From positions 1 to 23,147 of the forward strand of contig JBEIRY010000022.1 in NCBI GenBank assembly GCA_040375675.1: a DNA stretch of 23,147 nucleotides, given 5' to 3'. This document shows positions 6,362-13,587 of the stretch, in pieces. The position numbers and the translations under genes are program-made. A model generated the notes under the pieces. That model did not search any database. It saw nothing but the letters and a program-made list of their open reading frames with translations, and was not told the origin of the DNA. The stretch is from CAIUSP01 sp040375675 (GTDB taxonomy: Bacteria; Actinomycetota; Thermoleophilia; Solirubrobacterales; 70-9). Within the stretch, counting starts at the first letter, position 1, and each line of letters opens with the position of its first letter.

Positions 6362-8031
6362 CCGGCTGGTGTCGTCGCCTGTCGCTGGCGCTGGTGGCGG
6401 CACTCGTAGTTTCGGTATTCGCGTTGTCCGCCTCCCCCGCTCACGCGACGATCGAGCCCGCCCCAACGACTGAGCAGCAGGCATTAGAGGCAGCGAAGAG
6501 CTCAGGGGTGGGGCGCAGAACGATCGAGGCGTACCCGAAGTCGACGGTGAGCGCCTCGCGCAAAGAGGCTGGCGCGGACTGGGAGGTCAGATTTTTCGTT
6601 GGCGATCGCGTAGAGGCCCTCGTGATCGTCAATCCGGTCGGAGCGACTGTCCGGGAGGAGTGGACAGGGGATCAAGTGGCCTGGACCATGGCGCGTGGCT
6701 ACCCCGGCGCCTTTGGACGAACGCTCAATGCGCCCTGGGTCTGGATACCACTTTGTCTGATCTTCTTCTGCGGCCTCTTCGACTGGCGACGCCCGTTCAG
6801 AGTGGCCCACCTCGACCTGCTCGCTCTGACCGCCGGATTGGGACTTTCCCATTACTTCTTCAATCTGGGAGAGATAGGTATCTCGGTTCCACTCGTTTAT
6901 CCGGTGTTGGTTTGGCTGCTTGCACGCATGATCTGGCTTGGGATGAACCGGGGTGGCAGAAATCCCGACGGCGGCCTGAGTCCTTCGATTCCAGTCGGGG
7001 TTCTTGCGATCGTCGCGCTGTTTCTGATCGGGGTGAGGATCGCGTTCAACATGGCCGATTCGAATGTGATCGATGTCGGCTACGCAGGAGTGATCGGCGG
7101 CGACTTGATCTCGACCGGCAGGACTCTGTACGGCAATTTCCCGGTGGATATCGCAAACGGTGACACCTACGGACCGCTTTCCTACTTCGCCTACGTCCCC
7201 TTCGAGTTGGTCTTTCCCTGGCACGGGTCCTGGGATGACCTCCCTGCTGCTCATGCGGCTGCGATCTTTTTCGACCTCGCGACCATGGCGGCGCTGTTCT
7301 TGCTCGGACGACGGCTTGCTGCCGGAAACGAGGGCACGCGACTTGGCGCATTGTTCGTGTTCGCCTGGGCTGCGTGTCCCTATACGGCTTTTGCGCTCGA
7401 GTCGAATACCAATGATTCTCTGGTAGCGCTTACGGTGGTTGCGGTCTTGCTCGGGGCCACCTCGCCACCGATCAGGGGAGTTCTGGTTGCGCTTGCCTGC
7501 GCCACCAAGTTGGCCCCGCTGGCCCTAGTTCCGCTTTTCGCTTCAGGCCCGCGACCCGGCCATCCAGAAAAGAGCAGCGCCGAGCGGGGTTCGCTCTGGA
7601 CCCGGGTCAAGCGATTCTTCTATCCGCTGGATCGCAGCGAGTTATTGACCTACTCAGCGGGGTTCGTCGTTGGCTTGCTGGTCGTATCGGCTGAGGCGTT
7701 GTACGACCCGGGTCCTGTCGCGGTTTTCGAGCGCACGATCGGCAACCAGATCGGTCGTGAATCACCGTTCAGTATCTGGGGGCAGGTGCCGGCACTAGAG
7801 CCGCTCCAGATGCTCACCATGGCAGCCGTTGTGCTCTTTGCGCTCATGGTCGCCATTCGCCCTCGCTTTCGCGACACGGTGGTACTCGCAGCGCTTGCTG
7901 CTGCGGTGCTGATCGGAGTCGAAATCACCTTCGACCACTGGTTCTACCTCTATCTGCCGTGGTTTCTCGGCCCACTGTTCGTCGCTCTGCTTGCCAGAGA
8001 GCGACTCCACGACAAGGCTTCGGCCGGCTAG
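6358..8031 (+). CDS. Signal peptide, PepSY-like domain and polytopic GT-C (GT87-like) membrane protein
   Basis: 557 residues from the GTG at 6358, which overlaps the gtrA-like stop by 4 bases; an in-frame frame running back to 6139 lies inside gtrA and was rejected. Residues 1-30 form a signal peptide ending AHA. Residues about 38-105 resemble a PepSY-type fold (WEVRFFVGDRVEALVIVNP then GATVREEWTG). About ten hydrophobic segments follow from 127 to 546. The loop GRTLYGNFPVD with GDTYGPLSYFAYVPFEL (255-283) is typical of polyprenol-phosphate-sugar glycosyltransferases of the GT-C/GT87 kind. The likely role is transfer of a sugar from a lipid carrier on the outer membrane face. The family level is fairly sure, the sugar unknown. 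Its TAG interlocks with the stop of the gene on the other strand. Confidence 0.75.
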   Translation: MTGWCRRLSLALVAALVVSVFALSASPAHATIEPAPTTEQQALEAAKSSGVGRRTIEAYPKSTVSASRKEAGADWEVRFFVGDRVEALVIVNPVGATVREEWTGDQVAWTMARGYPGAFGRTLNAPWVWIPLCLIFFCGLFDWRRPFRVAHLDLLALTAGLGLSHYFFNLGEIGISVPLVYPVLVWLLARMIWLGMNRGGRNPDGGLSPSIPVGVLAIVALFLIGVRIAFNMADSNVIDVGYAGVIGGDLISTGRTLYGNFPVDIANGDTYGPLSYFAYVPFELVFPWHGSWDDLPAAHAAAIFFDLATMAALFLLGRRLAAGNEGTRLGALFVFAWAACPYTAFALESNTNDSLVALTVVAVLLGATSPPIRGVLVALACATKLAPLALVPLFASGPRPGHPEKSSAERGSLWTRVKRFFYPLDRSELLTYSAGFVVGLLVVSAEALYDPGPVAVFERTIGNQIGRESPFSIWGQVPALEPLQMLTMAAVVLFALMVAIRPRFRDTVVLAALAAAVLIGVEITFDHWFYLYLPWFLGPLFVALLARERLHDKASAG

Positions 8032-8804
8032 TTGGCTGGCACGAGAATCTGCTCGATACCTGTCGAGAGCCCGTTGTCTTTGATCTCGATCAGGCAGCCC
8101 ATAACCCAGACATCCTCCGTCGCTGTTTCGAAGCGAACCGGCAAACCGGTCCGCAGCGATTCGAGAGCACCTGCCCGCTTCACTCCGAGCACCCCGTCTC
8201 TGGAGCCGGTCATCCCTACATCGGTGATGTGCGCGGTTCCACCAGGGAGAACCCGTGCGTCAGAGGTTGGAACATGGGTATGAGTCCCGCATACGGCAGC
8301 GACTCTTCCATCGAGGTGCCACCCCATCGCGACCTTCTCGCTGGTTACCTCTGCATGAAAATCCACGAAGATCGCATCTGCCCTGCCATCGAGTTCTTTC
8401 AGCAGTTCATCGATTGCCGCAAACGGATTCCTCTCGACCTGGAGCTGTACAGCGCCACTCAGGTTCACGATCGCCACGCGCATTCCGCCAGCTTCGACGA
8501 CGGTCCAACCTCTGCCAGGAGACTCGGGCGAGTGGTTGAGCGGTCTGATCACCCGCTCGTCTGAGTTGAGGAAACCAAAGGCTTCTTTTTGGCGGTAGGC
8601 GTGATTGCCGAGGGTGATCACCTGGGCTCCAGCAGCGAAGATCTCTTCGGCTGTTTCCTCGGTGATACCTACTCCACCGGCAGCGTTTTCACCGTTGACG
8701 ACCACGAGATCAGGCTTGTGGAGTTCCCTGAGAGTGGGCATCACGGCAGCGAGACCCTCGCGACCGGCGCTTCCAACGACGTCTCCTATGAACAACAAGC
8801 GCAT
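8028..8804 (-). CDS. YmdB/TIGR00282-type metallophosphoesterase
   Basis: A 258-residue calcineurin-like phosphoesterase. The whole metal-binding set of the YmdB family is present: Asp8 in FIGDVVGSAGR, Glu39-Asn40 in VVNGENAAGG, Asn67-His68 in TLGNHAYRQKE, His150 in FVDFHAE, and His175/His177 in GTHTHVPTSDARVLP. The family position usually reads GNHxWD; here it is GNHAYR. Bacillus YmdB hydrolyses 2',3'-cyclic nucleotides and affects biofilm and motility choices, but the role here is not shown. It is divergent from hemB and convergent with the GT-C gene, sharing the palindromic stop overlap CTAG at 8028-8031. The ATG at 8804 has no Shine-Dalgarno sequence but a TAGCCT 6 bases upstream. Confidence 0.92.
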   Translation of the reverse strand: MRLLFIGDVVGSAGREGLAAVMPTLRELHKPDLVVVNGENAAGGVGITEETAEEIFAAGAQVITLGNHAYRQKEAFGFLNSDERVIRPLNHSPESPGRGWTVVEAGGMRVAIVNLSGAVQLQVERNPFAAIDELLKELDGRADAIFVDFHAEVTSEKVAMGWHLDGRVAAVCGTHTHVPTSDARVLPGGTAHITDVGMTGSRDGVLGVKRAGALESLRTGLPVRFETATEDVWVMGCLIEIKDNGLSTGIEQILVPAN

Positions 8805-8810
8805 CGGCTC

Positions 8811-8816
8811 AGGCTA
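8811..8816 (-). promoter_or_regulatory. Putative -10 box, leaderless promoter of the YmdB-like gene
   Basis: Read on the minus strand this is TAGCCT, 6 bases before the ATG at 8804. No Shine-Dalgarno sequence is present. Confidence 0.5.
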
Positions 8817-8824
8817 GAGGGCCA

Positions 8825-8850
8825 CCGTGAGCGCAGCCGCACGCTCACGG
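8825..8850. promoter_or_regulatory. 9-bp palindrome between divergent hemB and phosphoesterase promoters
   Basis: CCGTGAGCG (8825-8833) and CGCTCACGG (8842-8850) are perfect reverse complements separated by 8 bases. The palindrome covers the expected -35 region of both divergent promoters, so it is a candidate operator. Its regulator is unknown. Confidence 0.5.
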
Positions 8851-8867
8851 CCGAAAACTCCGCGCCC

Positions 8868-8873
8868 TAGAAT
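8868..8873 (+). promoter_or_regulatory. Putative -10 box, leaderless promoter of hemB
   Basis: TAGAAT lies 7 bases before the ATG at 8881, with no Shine-Dalgarno sequence in between. Confidence 0.55.
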
Positions 8874-8880
8874 CCAGACA

Positions 8881-9870
8881 ATGGCTTTTCCCGCAACAAG
8901 ACTTCGGCGACTTCGCAGAACCGGGCAGCTCCGCGAACTCGTGGCCGAGACCGAGCTTTCGCCCTCCCACCTGATCCAGCCGATGTTCGTTACGGCTGGC
9001 GAAGGTGTGCGTGAGCAGGTCGACTCGATGCCAGGTGTGGAGCGCCTCTCCATCTCGGAGATGGTGGCTGAGGCCACAACGGTCGCAGCGGCAGGGGTAC
9101 GAGCAGTCCTTCTGTTCGGTATTCCCTCTTCCAAGGATGAGGTCGCAAGCGAGGCGTACGACGACGAGGGGATAGTGCAGATGGCAGTCAGGGCGTTGAA
9201 GGAAGCCCATCCCGAAATCACCGTCATCACCGACGTTTGCCTTTGTGAGTACACCTCGCACGGCCACTGCGGCGTGCTCCAGGGAGACGAGGTCGATAAC
9301 GATTTGACCATCGAGCTGCTCGCCAAAACCGCTATTTCGCACGCCGACGCTGGAGCCGACGCGATCGCACCCAGCGACATGATGGACGGGCGCGTCGGTG
9401 CGATCCGTACCCAGCTCGATGAGTCAGGGCACCAGGGCCTGCCGATCATCTCCTATGCGGCCAAATACGCATCTTCTTTCTATGGACCGTTCCGTGACGC
9501 CGCAGACTGTGCACCTGCCACCGGCGATCGCCGCGGGTACCAGATGGATCCGGCGAACGCTCTCGAGGCAGTTCGCGAGGCTGAGCTCGACCTGGAAGAA
9601 GGAGCAGATGTAGTGATGGTCAAGCCGGCGATGCCGTACCTGGATGTCGTTTCGCTGGTCAAGGAGGCGACTGGAGCTCCGGTTGCTGCCTATCAGGTGT
9701 CGGGGGAGTACTCGATGATCAAGGCAGCTGCTGCAAATGGATGGCTCGATGAACGATCTGCTGTACTCGAGTCCTTGCTCGCCATTCGCAGAGCTGGAGC
9801 AGACGCGATCATCACCTACTACGCAACCGCCGCCGCTCTTTGGCTGGCAGAGGAGGCATCCGCACGATGA
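8881..9870 (+). CDS. hemB: Porphobilinogen synthase (delta-aminolevulinic acid dehydratase)
   Basis: A 329-residue enzyme that condenses two 5-aminolevulinate molecules to porphobilinogen, the first common step of tetrapyrrole synthesis. The Zn-site cysteines lie in DVCLCEYTSHGHCG (Cys120, Cys122, Cys130), marking the zinc-dependent class. Active-site lysines are Lys195 in SYAAKYASSFYGPFRDA and Lys248 in VMVKPAMPYLD. QVSGEYSMI is also diagnostic. ATG 8881 fits the family N-terminus (RLRRLRRTGQLRELV) and has a -10 hexamer 7 bases upstream; the longer in-frame GTG at 8827 would start inside the operator-like palindrome. The gene heads a co-directional run that continues through the bc-complex genes, and its TGA overlaps the next ATG by 3 bases within ATGA. 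Confidence 0.97.
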   Translation: MAFPATRLRRLRRTGQLRELVAETELSPSHLIQPMFVTAGEGVREQVDSMPGVERLSISEMVAEATTVAAAGVRAVLLFGIPSSKDEVASEAYDDEGIVQMAVRALKEAHPEITVITDVCLCEYTSHGHCGVLQGDEVDNDLTIELLAKTAISHADAGADAIAPSDMMDGRVGAIRTQLDESGHQGLPIISYAAKYASSFYGPFRDAADCAPATGDRRGYQMDPANALEAVREAELDLEEGADVVMVKPAMPYLDVVSLVKEATGAPVAAYQVSGEYSMIKAAAANGWLDERSAVLESLLAIRRAGADAIITYYATAAALWLAEEASAR

Positions 9871-10958
9871 ACACACCGTCATCAGGAGCAACCCCGAAGG
9901 TCCGAGAGCGCAAGGACGGCGCAGCTGTTCCGCTGGACGACAACGACCGCAAGTTGATGAATCTTCTGCAGTCGAGTTTTCCCCTCATCGCTGAACCCTT
10001 TACCGCCGTGGCCGAGGAGGCAGGGCTCGAACTCGATGATGTACTCGCCCGTACCCGCCGCCTGCTCGACGAGCGGATCATCCGCGAGTTGACCCCCATT
10101 TTCGATACTCGCGCGTTGGGGTATGAGTCGATGCTGGTTGCAGCCAAGGTCGACGCAGACAATCCGCACCGCGCAGCAAAGATCATCAATGCCCATCCGG
10201 GTGTTTCTCACAACTACCTGCGTGACCACGAGTTCAACCTCTGGTTCACCATCGCAACGCCTCCGGATTCAAAGCTCGGTCTCGACGGGACCGTTGCAAA
10301 GCTCCAAGAGTTGACCGGAGCCGAGTCGATTCGGCAACTCCCGACCCTGACCCTGTTCAAGATCAACATGAATCTGGAGATGGAGAAGGGAACCGATGCT
10401 CTTGCCTCGTCGGCAGGGGAGGCGGTTGCCCCACGCGAGTTGGAGCCGGTTGACTACGACGAGACCGATATCAACGTGATCCGAGCAATCCAAGGCCAGA
10501 TGGAGCCCACAGAGCGGCCTTTCGATGCACCCGCCGAACGGGCGGGGATGGACGTGGATTCCTATCTCGAGCATCTCGAGGGAATGCAGGAGCGAGGCAT
10601 ATTGCGCCGGGTCGCTGCGATTCTTTTCCACCGCCGCGCAGGTTTTTCGGCCAACGGAATGGGCGTCTGGCGTGTTCCTGAAGACCGGATCCGAGAGGTT
10701 GGAGTGCAGATGGCCTCGGTTCGCGGAATTTCACACTGCTATCAGCGACCGACCTATGAGGATTGGCCCTACAGCGTCTTCACCATGGCCCACGGTCGTT
10801 CGAAGGAGGAGTGCGATGCGATTCTCGACTCGATCGCCGACGACCACGACCTTCACGACGAGGATCGCGCGGTGCTCTATTCCTCGACCGAGTTCAAAAA
10901 GATCAGGCTGCGCTATTTCACCGATGACTACGCGGCTTGGGAGGCCGAGAACTCCTGA
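9867..10958 (+). CDS. Fused siroheme decarboxylase (AhbA-AhbB-like, tandem Lrp/AsnC domains)
   Basis: 363 residues with two Lrp/AsnC-type halves: about 22-170 (AhbA/NirD-like) and about 195-355 (AhbB/NirL-like). Each half opens with a helix-turn-helix-like segment. Paired motifs are GVSHNYLRDHEFNLWFT (112-128) and GISHCYQRPTYEDWPYSVFT (287-306), plus LRRVAAILFHRRAGFSANGM (246-265). AhbA/B and NirDL/GH proteins decarboxylate siroheme to didecarboxysiroheme, on the siroheme-dependent haem route or the haem d1 route. They do not act as classical Lrp regulators. The position between hemB (ATGA overlap) and hemL supports a tetrapyrrole role. In most organisms AhbA and AhbB are separate subunits. 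Which pathway uses it here cannot be seen, because ahbC/ahbD or nirJ are not in the window. An ordinary Lrp regulator is the less likely alternative. Confidence 0.85.
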   Translation: MNTPSSGATPKVRERKDGAAVPLDDNDRKLMNLLQSSFPLIAEPFTAVAEEAGLELDDVLARTRRLLDERIIRELTPIFDTRALGYESMLVAAKVDADNPHRAAKIINAHPGVSHNYLRDHEFNLWFTIATPPDSKLGLDGTVAKLQELTGAESIRQLPTLTLFKINMNLEMEKGTDALASSAGEAVAPRELEPVDYDETDINVIRAIQGQMEPTERPFDAPAERAGMDVDSYLEHLEGMQERGILRRVAAILFHRRAGFSANGMGVWRVPEDRIREVGVQMASVRGISHCYQRPTYEDWPYSVFTMAHGRSKEECDAILDSIADDHDLHDEDRAVLYSSTEFKKIRLRYFTDDYAAWEAENS

Positions 10959-12235
10959 ACTGGAAGGGTTCCGAGGAGCTGTATCGGGAGGCACTCGAGG
11001 TCCTGCCGGGCGGGGTCAACTCGCCGGTCAGGGCAATGCGCTCGATCGATCGCGACCCGATATTCATCGAGAGAGGGGAGGGTCCGTATCTATTCGACGT
11101 AGATGGCAATCGCTACGTCGACTGGGTTTGCTCCTGGGGCCCGTTGATTGCAGGCCACGCCGAGCCTTCGATTCTCGCCTCGGTTACCGCTGCCGCTGAG
11201 CGCGGGACTACTTACGGCGCGCCAACTGCGGGTGAGGTCGAACTCGCCCGTGAGGTGGCCGCTCGCTTTCCGTCGGTGGAGATGATCCGTATGACTTCTT
11301 CGGGAACCGAGGCGGCTATGGGTGCGATTCGTCTGGCTCGCGCAGCAACCGGTCGTGATGCCCTGGTCAAGTTCGCTGGTGCGTATCACGGCCATAACGA
11401 CGGCCTGTTGGTTTCAGCCGGCTCAGGTATGGCCACCGCTGGTAAACCCTCGAGCCCTGGCGTGCCAGCTGCGGTAGCCGAGCAGACCGCGGTAGTCCCC
11501 TGGAATGACGACGAGGCCGTCGAGGCCGCGCTTGCCGCTCGGCCGGTCGCGGCCCTTCTGGTCGAGCCGATACCGGCAAACATGGGATTGGTGCCTCCAG
11601 CCGAGGGTTTCTTGCAGCGCCTCAGAGATCTCGCTGATCAGTACGGAGCGCTGCTGGTGTTCGACGAGGTGATCTCCGGTTTTCGTGTGGCCCGCGGTGG
11701 GGCCCAGGAGCTGTTGGGGGTTTCTCCCGATGTAACCGCGTTCGGAAAGGTGATCGGTGGAGGCCTTCCCGCTGCAGCCTTTGGCGCCAGCAGAGAGTTG
11801 ATGAATCACCTCGCTCCGGCCGGAGACGTCTATCAAGCCGGAACACTTTCGGGTAATCCGTTGGCGGTTGCCGCGGGTCTCGCAACGATGCGCCTGCTCG
11901 ACGATTCCGCCTACGCACAGCTTGCACGAACGACCGATGCTCTTGCCGATGGTCTGCGACGTGCCGCTGGTGACCACCCGGTTCAGGTGGTTTCGGTTCC
12001 CGGCCTGGTGACTCCGTTTTTCACCGACCAACCGGTCACTGACTTCGAGGGGGCCAACGCTTGCGATATGGCTGCCTACTCGCGCTTCTGCCGTGAGCTT
12101 CTGGGACGCGGCGTCTATCCCCCCGCCTCGCAATACGAGGCATGGTTTCCCTCGTTGGCCCATGACGAAGAGAGCATCGCGACCACGGTCGAAGCCGCTG
12201 CCGAATCCTTCGACGCCGTTTTTGCCGCCAACTGA
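10937..12235 (+). CDS. hemL: Glutamate-1-semialdehyde 2,1-aminomutase
   Basis: About 426-432 residues. A PLP enzyme making 5-aminolevulinate from glutamate-1-semialdehyde (C5 pathway), the substrate of hemB two genes upstream. Motifs: LPGGVNSPVRA near the start, SSGTEAAMGAIRLARAATGR (121-140), FAGAYHGHNDGLLVSAGSG, FDEVISGFRVA, and PLP Lys271 in VTAFGKVIGGGLP. The C-terminal YEAWFPSLAHDEE also fits. Coordinates use the TTG at 10937. A CTG at 10955 has GGGAGG ten bases upstream, overlaps the previous TGA as CTGA, and gives the usual family N-terminus, so it may be the true start. Glutamyl-tRNA reductase (hemA) is not in the window. Confidence 0.95.
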   Translation: MGGRELLNWKGSEELYREALEVLPGGVNSPVRAMRSIDRDPIFIERGEGPYLFDVDGNRYVDWVCSWGPLIAGHAEPSILASVTAAAERGTTYGAPTAGEVELAREVAARFPSVEMIRMTSSGTEAAMGAIRLARAATGRDALVKFAGAYHGHNDGLLVSAGSGMATAGKPSSPGVPAAVAEQTAVVPWNDDEAVEAALAARPVAALLVEPIPANMGLVPPAEGFLQRLRDLADQYGALLVFDEVISGFRVARGGAQELLGVSPDVTAFGKVIGGGLPAAAFGASRELMNHLAPAGDVYQAGTLSGNPLAVAAGLATMRLLDDSAYAQLARTTDALADGLRRAAGDHPVQVVSVPGLVTPFFTDQPVTDFEGANACDMAAYSRFCRELLGRGVYPPASQYEAWFPSLAHDEESIATTVEAAAESFDAVFAAN

Positions 12236-12240
12236 TCCAA

Positions 12241-12882
12241 GTGGCGGATCCGAAGTCTTCAAAAGGTTTTCAACCGCTTCTGTTCTTACGCGGAGAACTC
12301 GAGCCGGAAGAAGGCCTCAGCCATGCTCTGGTTTCTTCCGGCGCGGATGTCGAGACATCTTTGTTCGGGAGTTTCGTAGCCGCTGGACCACGCGCGACCG
12401 AGCCGGAGGCTTACGCGGTCCTCGTCGAGGCGATACGCGAGGGATATCTGCTGCATTACGCCGAACCGCGACTGTTCATTTCAGAGCTAGACCGCGACCT
12501 CGCGCTGCTCGCTGGCGATTTCCTATACGCCCTCGGACTCGAGCGTCTTTCCGGCCTGGGCGATACCGAGTCGGTTACCCAGTTGGCAGATCTGATCTCG
12601 CTTCAGGGCGTTATTCACGCCGACGGCACCGTCGAGGGGTCAGGGTTGGACCTGCTCGACCGCTCCCTCTGGCTTGCGACAAGCGTTGCTGTGGCTTGTG
12701 GCACCGATTCCCGACTCGAGGCTATGAAGGCAGAAATCCCTGCTTGTCAGGACGCTTTCGACCTTGCGACACGCTTGCTGGGCTGGGCTGACGCCCGTGT
12801 CGCCGAAACAGGCGTGGACGAGGCGTGGGCGCAGGTGCGCGAACAGGTAGGATTCGATACCGAAGCTAAGCCACCCGGCTGA
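12241..12882 (+). CDS. Uncharacterised helical protein in the haem/bc-complex operon
   Basis: 213 residues, start GTG at 12241, five bases after the hemL stop. I do not recognise a named family. The N-terminal 75 residues are mixed; from about 80 the protein is predicted mostly alpha-helical and acidic. The segment LLAGDFLYALGLERLSGLGD (89-108) followed by VTQLADLISLQG recalls the GDFLLxxAF helix of trans-polyprenyl diphosphate synthases, such as residues 122-131 of the synthase encoded further downstream. There is no DDxxD metal motif, so if related it would be a degenerate, probably non-catalytic homologue. It has no signal peptide or membrane span. Its place between hemL and the Rieske gene suggests a role in quinone or bc-complex supply, which is an inference. 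Confidence 0.75.
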   Translation: MADPKSSKGFQPLLFLRGELEPEEGLSHALVSSGADVETSLFGSFVAAGPRATEPEAYAVLVEAIREGYLLHYAEPRLFISELDRDLALLAGDFLYALGLERLSGLGDTESVTQLADLISLQGVIHADGTVEGSGLDLLDRSLWLATSVAVACGTDSRLEAMKAEIPACQDAFDLATRLLGWADARVAETGVDEAWAQVREQVGFDTEAKPPG

Positions 12883-12912
12883 GCTCCAAGACACCCACTT
12901 ACTCGAGACGAA

Positions 12913-13572
12913 TTGGCCACTAACGGCGACACTGGAAACGGCAAGCGGGAACTCCCGAAGGCAGCCCCTGCCGGCGCTTTCGAAGGCGAGTCGATGAACC
13001 GCCGCGCAGCTTTGGCTGTCGGAGGTCAGGTTCTCGCTGGCGGAGCGATCGCGGTGGTTGCTCTTCCCGCGATCGGCTTTGCACTTGCTCCGATCTTCAA
13101 AGAGCAGGGTGACTTCTGGCAGTCGGTTGGATCGGTCGACCAGTTCTCCTCAGATGAGTACACCGCCACGGTGATTACCGCGGTCGAGGGCACCGGTGAA
13201 TCCGGCAAGACCACCGCCTATGTGCGCCTCGGAAATGAGGAGTTCAAGGAGAACCCCGATTCGGTCGTCGCTGTGAGTACCCGCTGTGCCCACCTCGGTT
13301 GCGCCGTCAGGTTCGTCGCAGCTGCCGGCAACTTCATCTGCCCGTGTCACGGAGGCGTCTACGGCTTCCAGGGCGAGCGGATCGGCGGGCCCCCGGTGCG
13401 GCCACTGGACCGTTTTCAGACTCGGGTGCGTAATGGAGAGGTCGAGATCGGCCCGCGCTACAGCGTCACCAACAGTTTCGATCCGGTGCGCGCTCGCGAT
13501 CCGGGTGAGTTCACCGGAGGAGTCTGGAACGTCATCTACCCGCCGCGGCCCTCGGTGCCGCCGGCGCCTTGA
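12913..13572 (+). CDS. qcrA: Rieske iron-sulfur subunit of menaquinol-cytochrome c reductase
   Basis: 219 residues from TTG 12913. Residues 28-61 hold a twin-arginine plus hydrophobic anchor (MNRRAALAVGGQVLAGGAIA onwards), consistent with Tat-dependent insertion; tatA-tatC lie 4-5 kb downstream. The Rieske cluster motifs are CAHLGC (Cys125, His127, with Cys130) and CPCHGG (Cys143, His146, with Cys145). Cys125, His127, Cys143 and His146 bind the 2Fe-2S cluster and Cys130-Cys145 form the usual disulfide. GGPPVRPL follows, as in quinol oxidase-type Rieske proteins. ATG 12994 (MNRRAA) is an alternative start with GAAGGCGAG upstream and would remove a 27-residue hydrophilic extension. The cytochrome b gene follows after 15 bases with a strong ribosome site. 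Confidence 0.95.
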   Translation: MATNGDTGNGKRELPKAAPAGAFEGESMNRRAALAVGGQVLAGGAIAVVALPAIGFALAPIFKEQGDFWQSVGSVDQFSSDEYTATVITAVEGTGESGKTTAYVRLGNEEFKENPDSVVAVSTRCAHLGCAVRFVAAAGNFICPCHGGVYGFQGERIGGPPVRPLDRFQTRVRNGEVEIGPRYSVTNSFDPVRARDPGEFTGGVWNVIYPPRPSVPPAP

Positions 13573-13573
13573 T

Positions 13574-13579
13574 AGGAGG
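13574..13579 (+). promoter_or_regulatory. Strong Shine-Dalgarno of cytochrome b gene
   Basis: AGGAGG, 8 bases before ATG 13588. It is one of the strongest ribosome sites in the window and fixes the start of the cytochrome b gene. Confidence 0.8.
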
Positions 13580-13587
13580 ATTGGTCC

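Noticed and set aside
8827..8880. 18-residue N-terminal extension of hemB from GTG 8827
   Set aside because: It begins inside the palindrome, has no family similarity, and the -10-like TAGAAT would lie within the coding sequence.
12900..12912. TACTCG 7 bases before the Rieske TTG as another leaderless promoter
   Set aside because: It lacks the final T of the hexamer and the gene sits inside a likely operon, so it was not counted.
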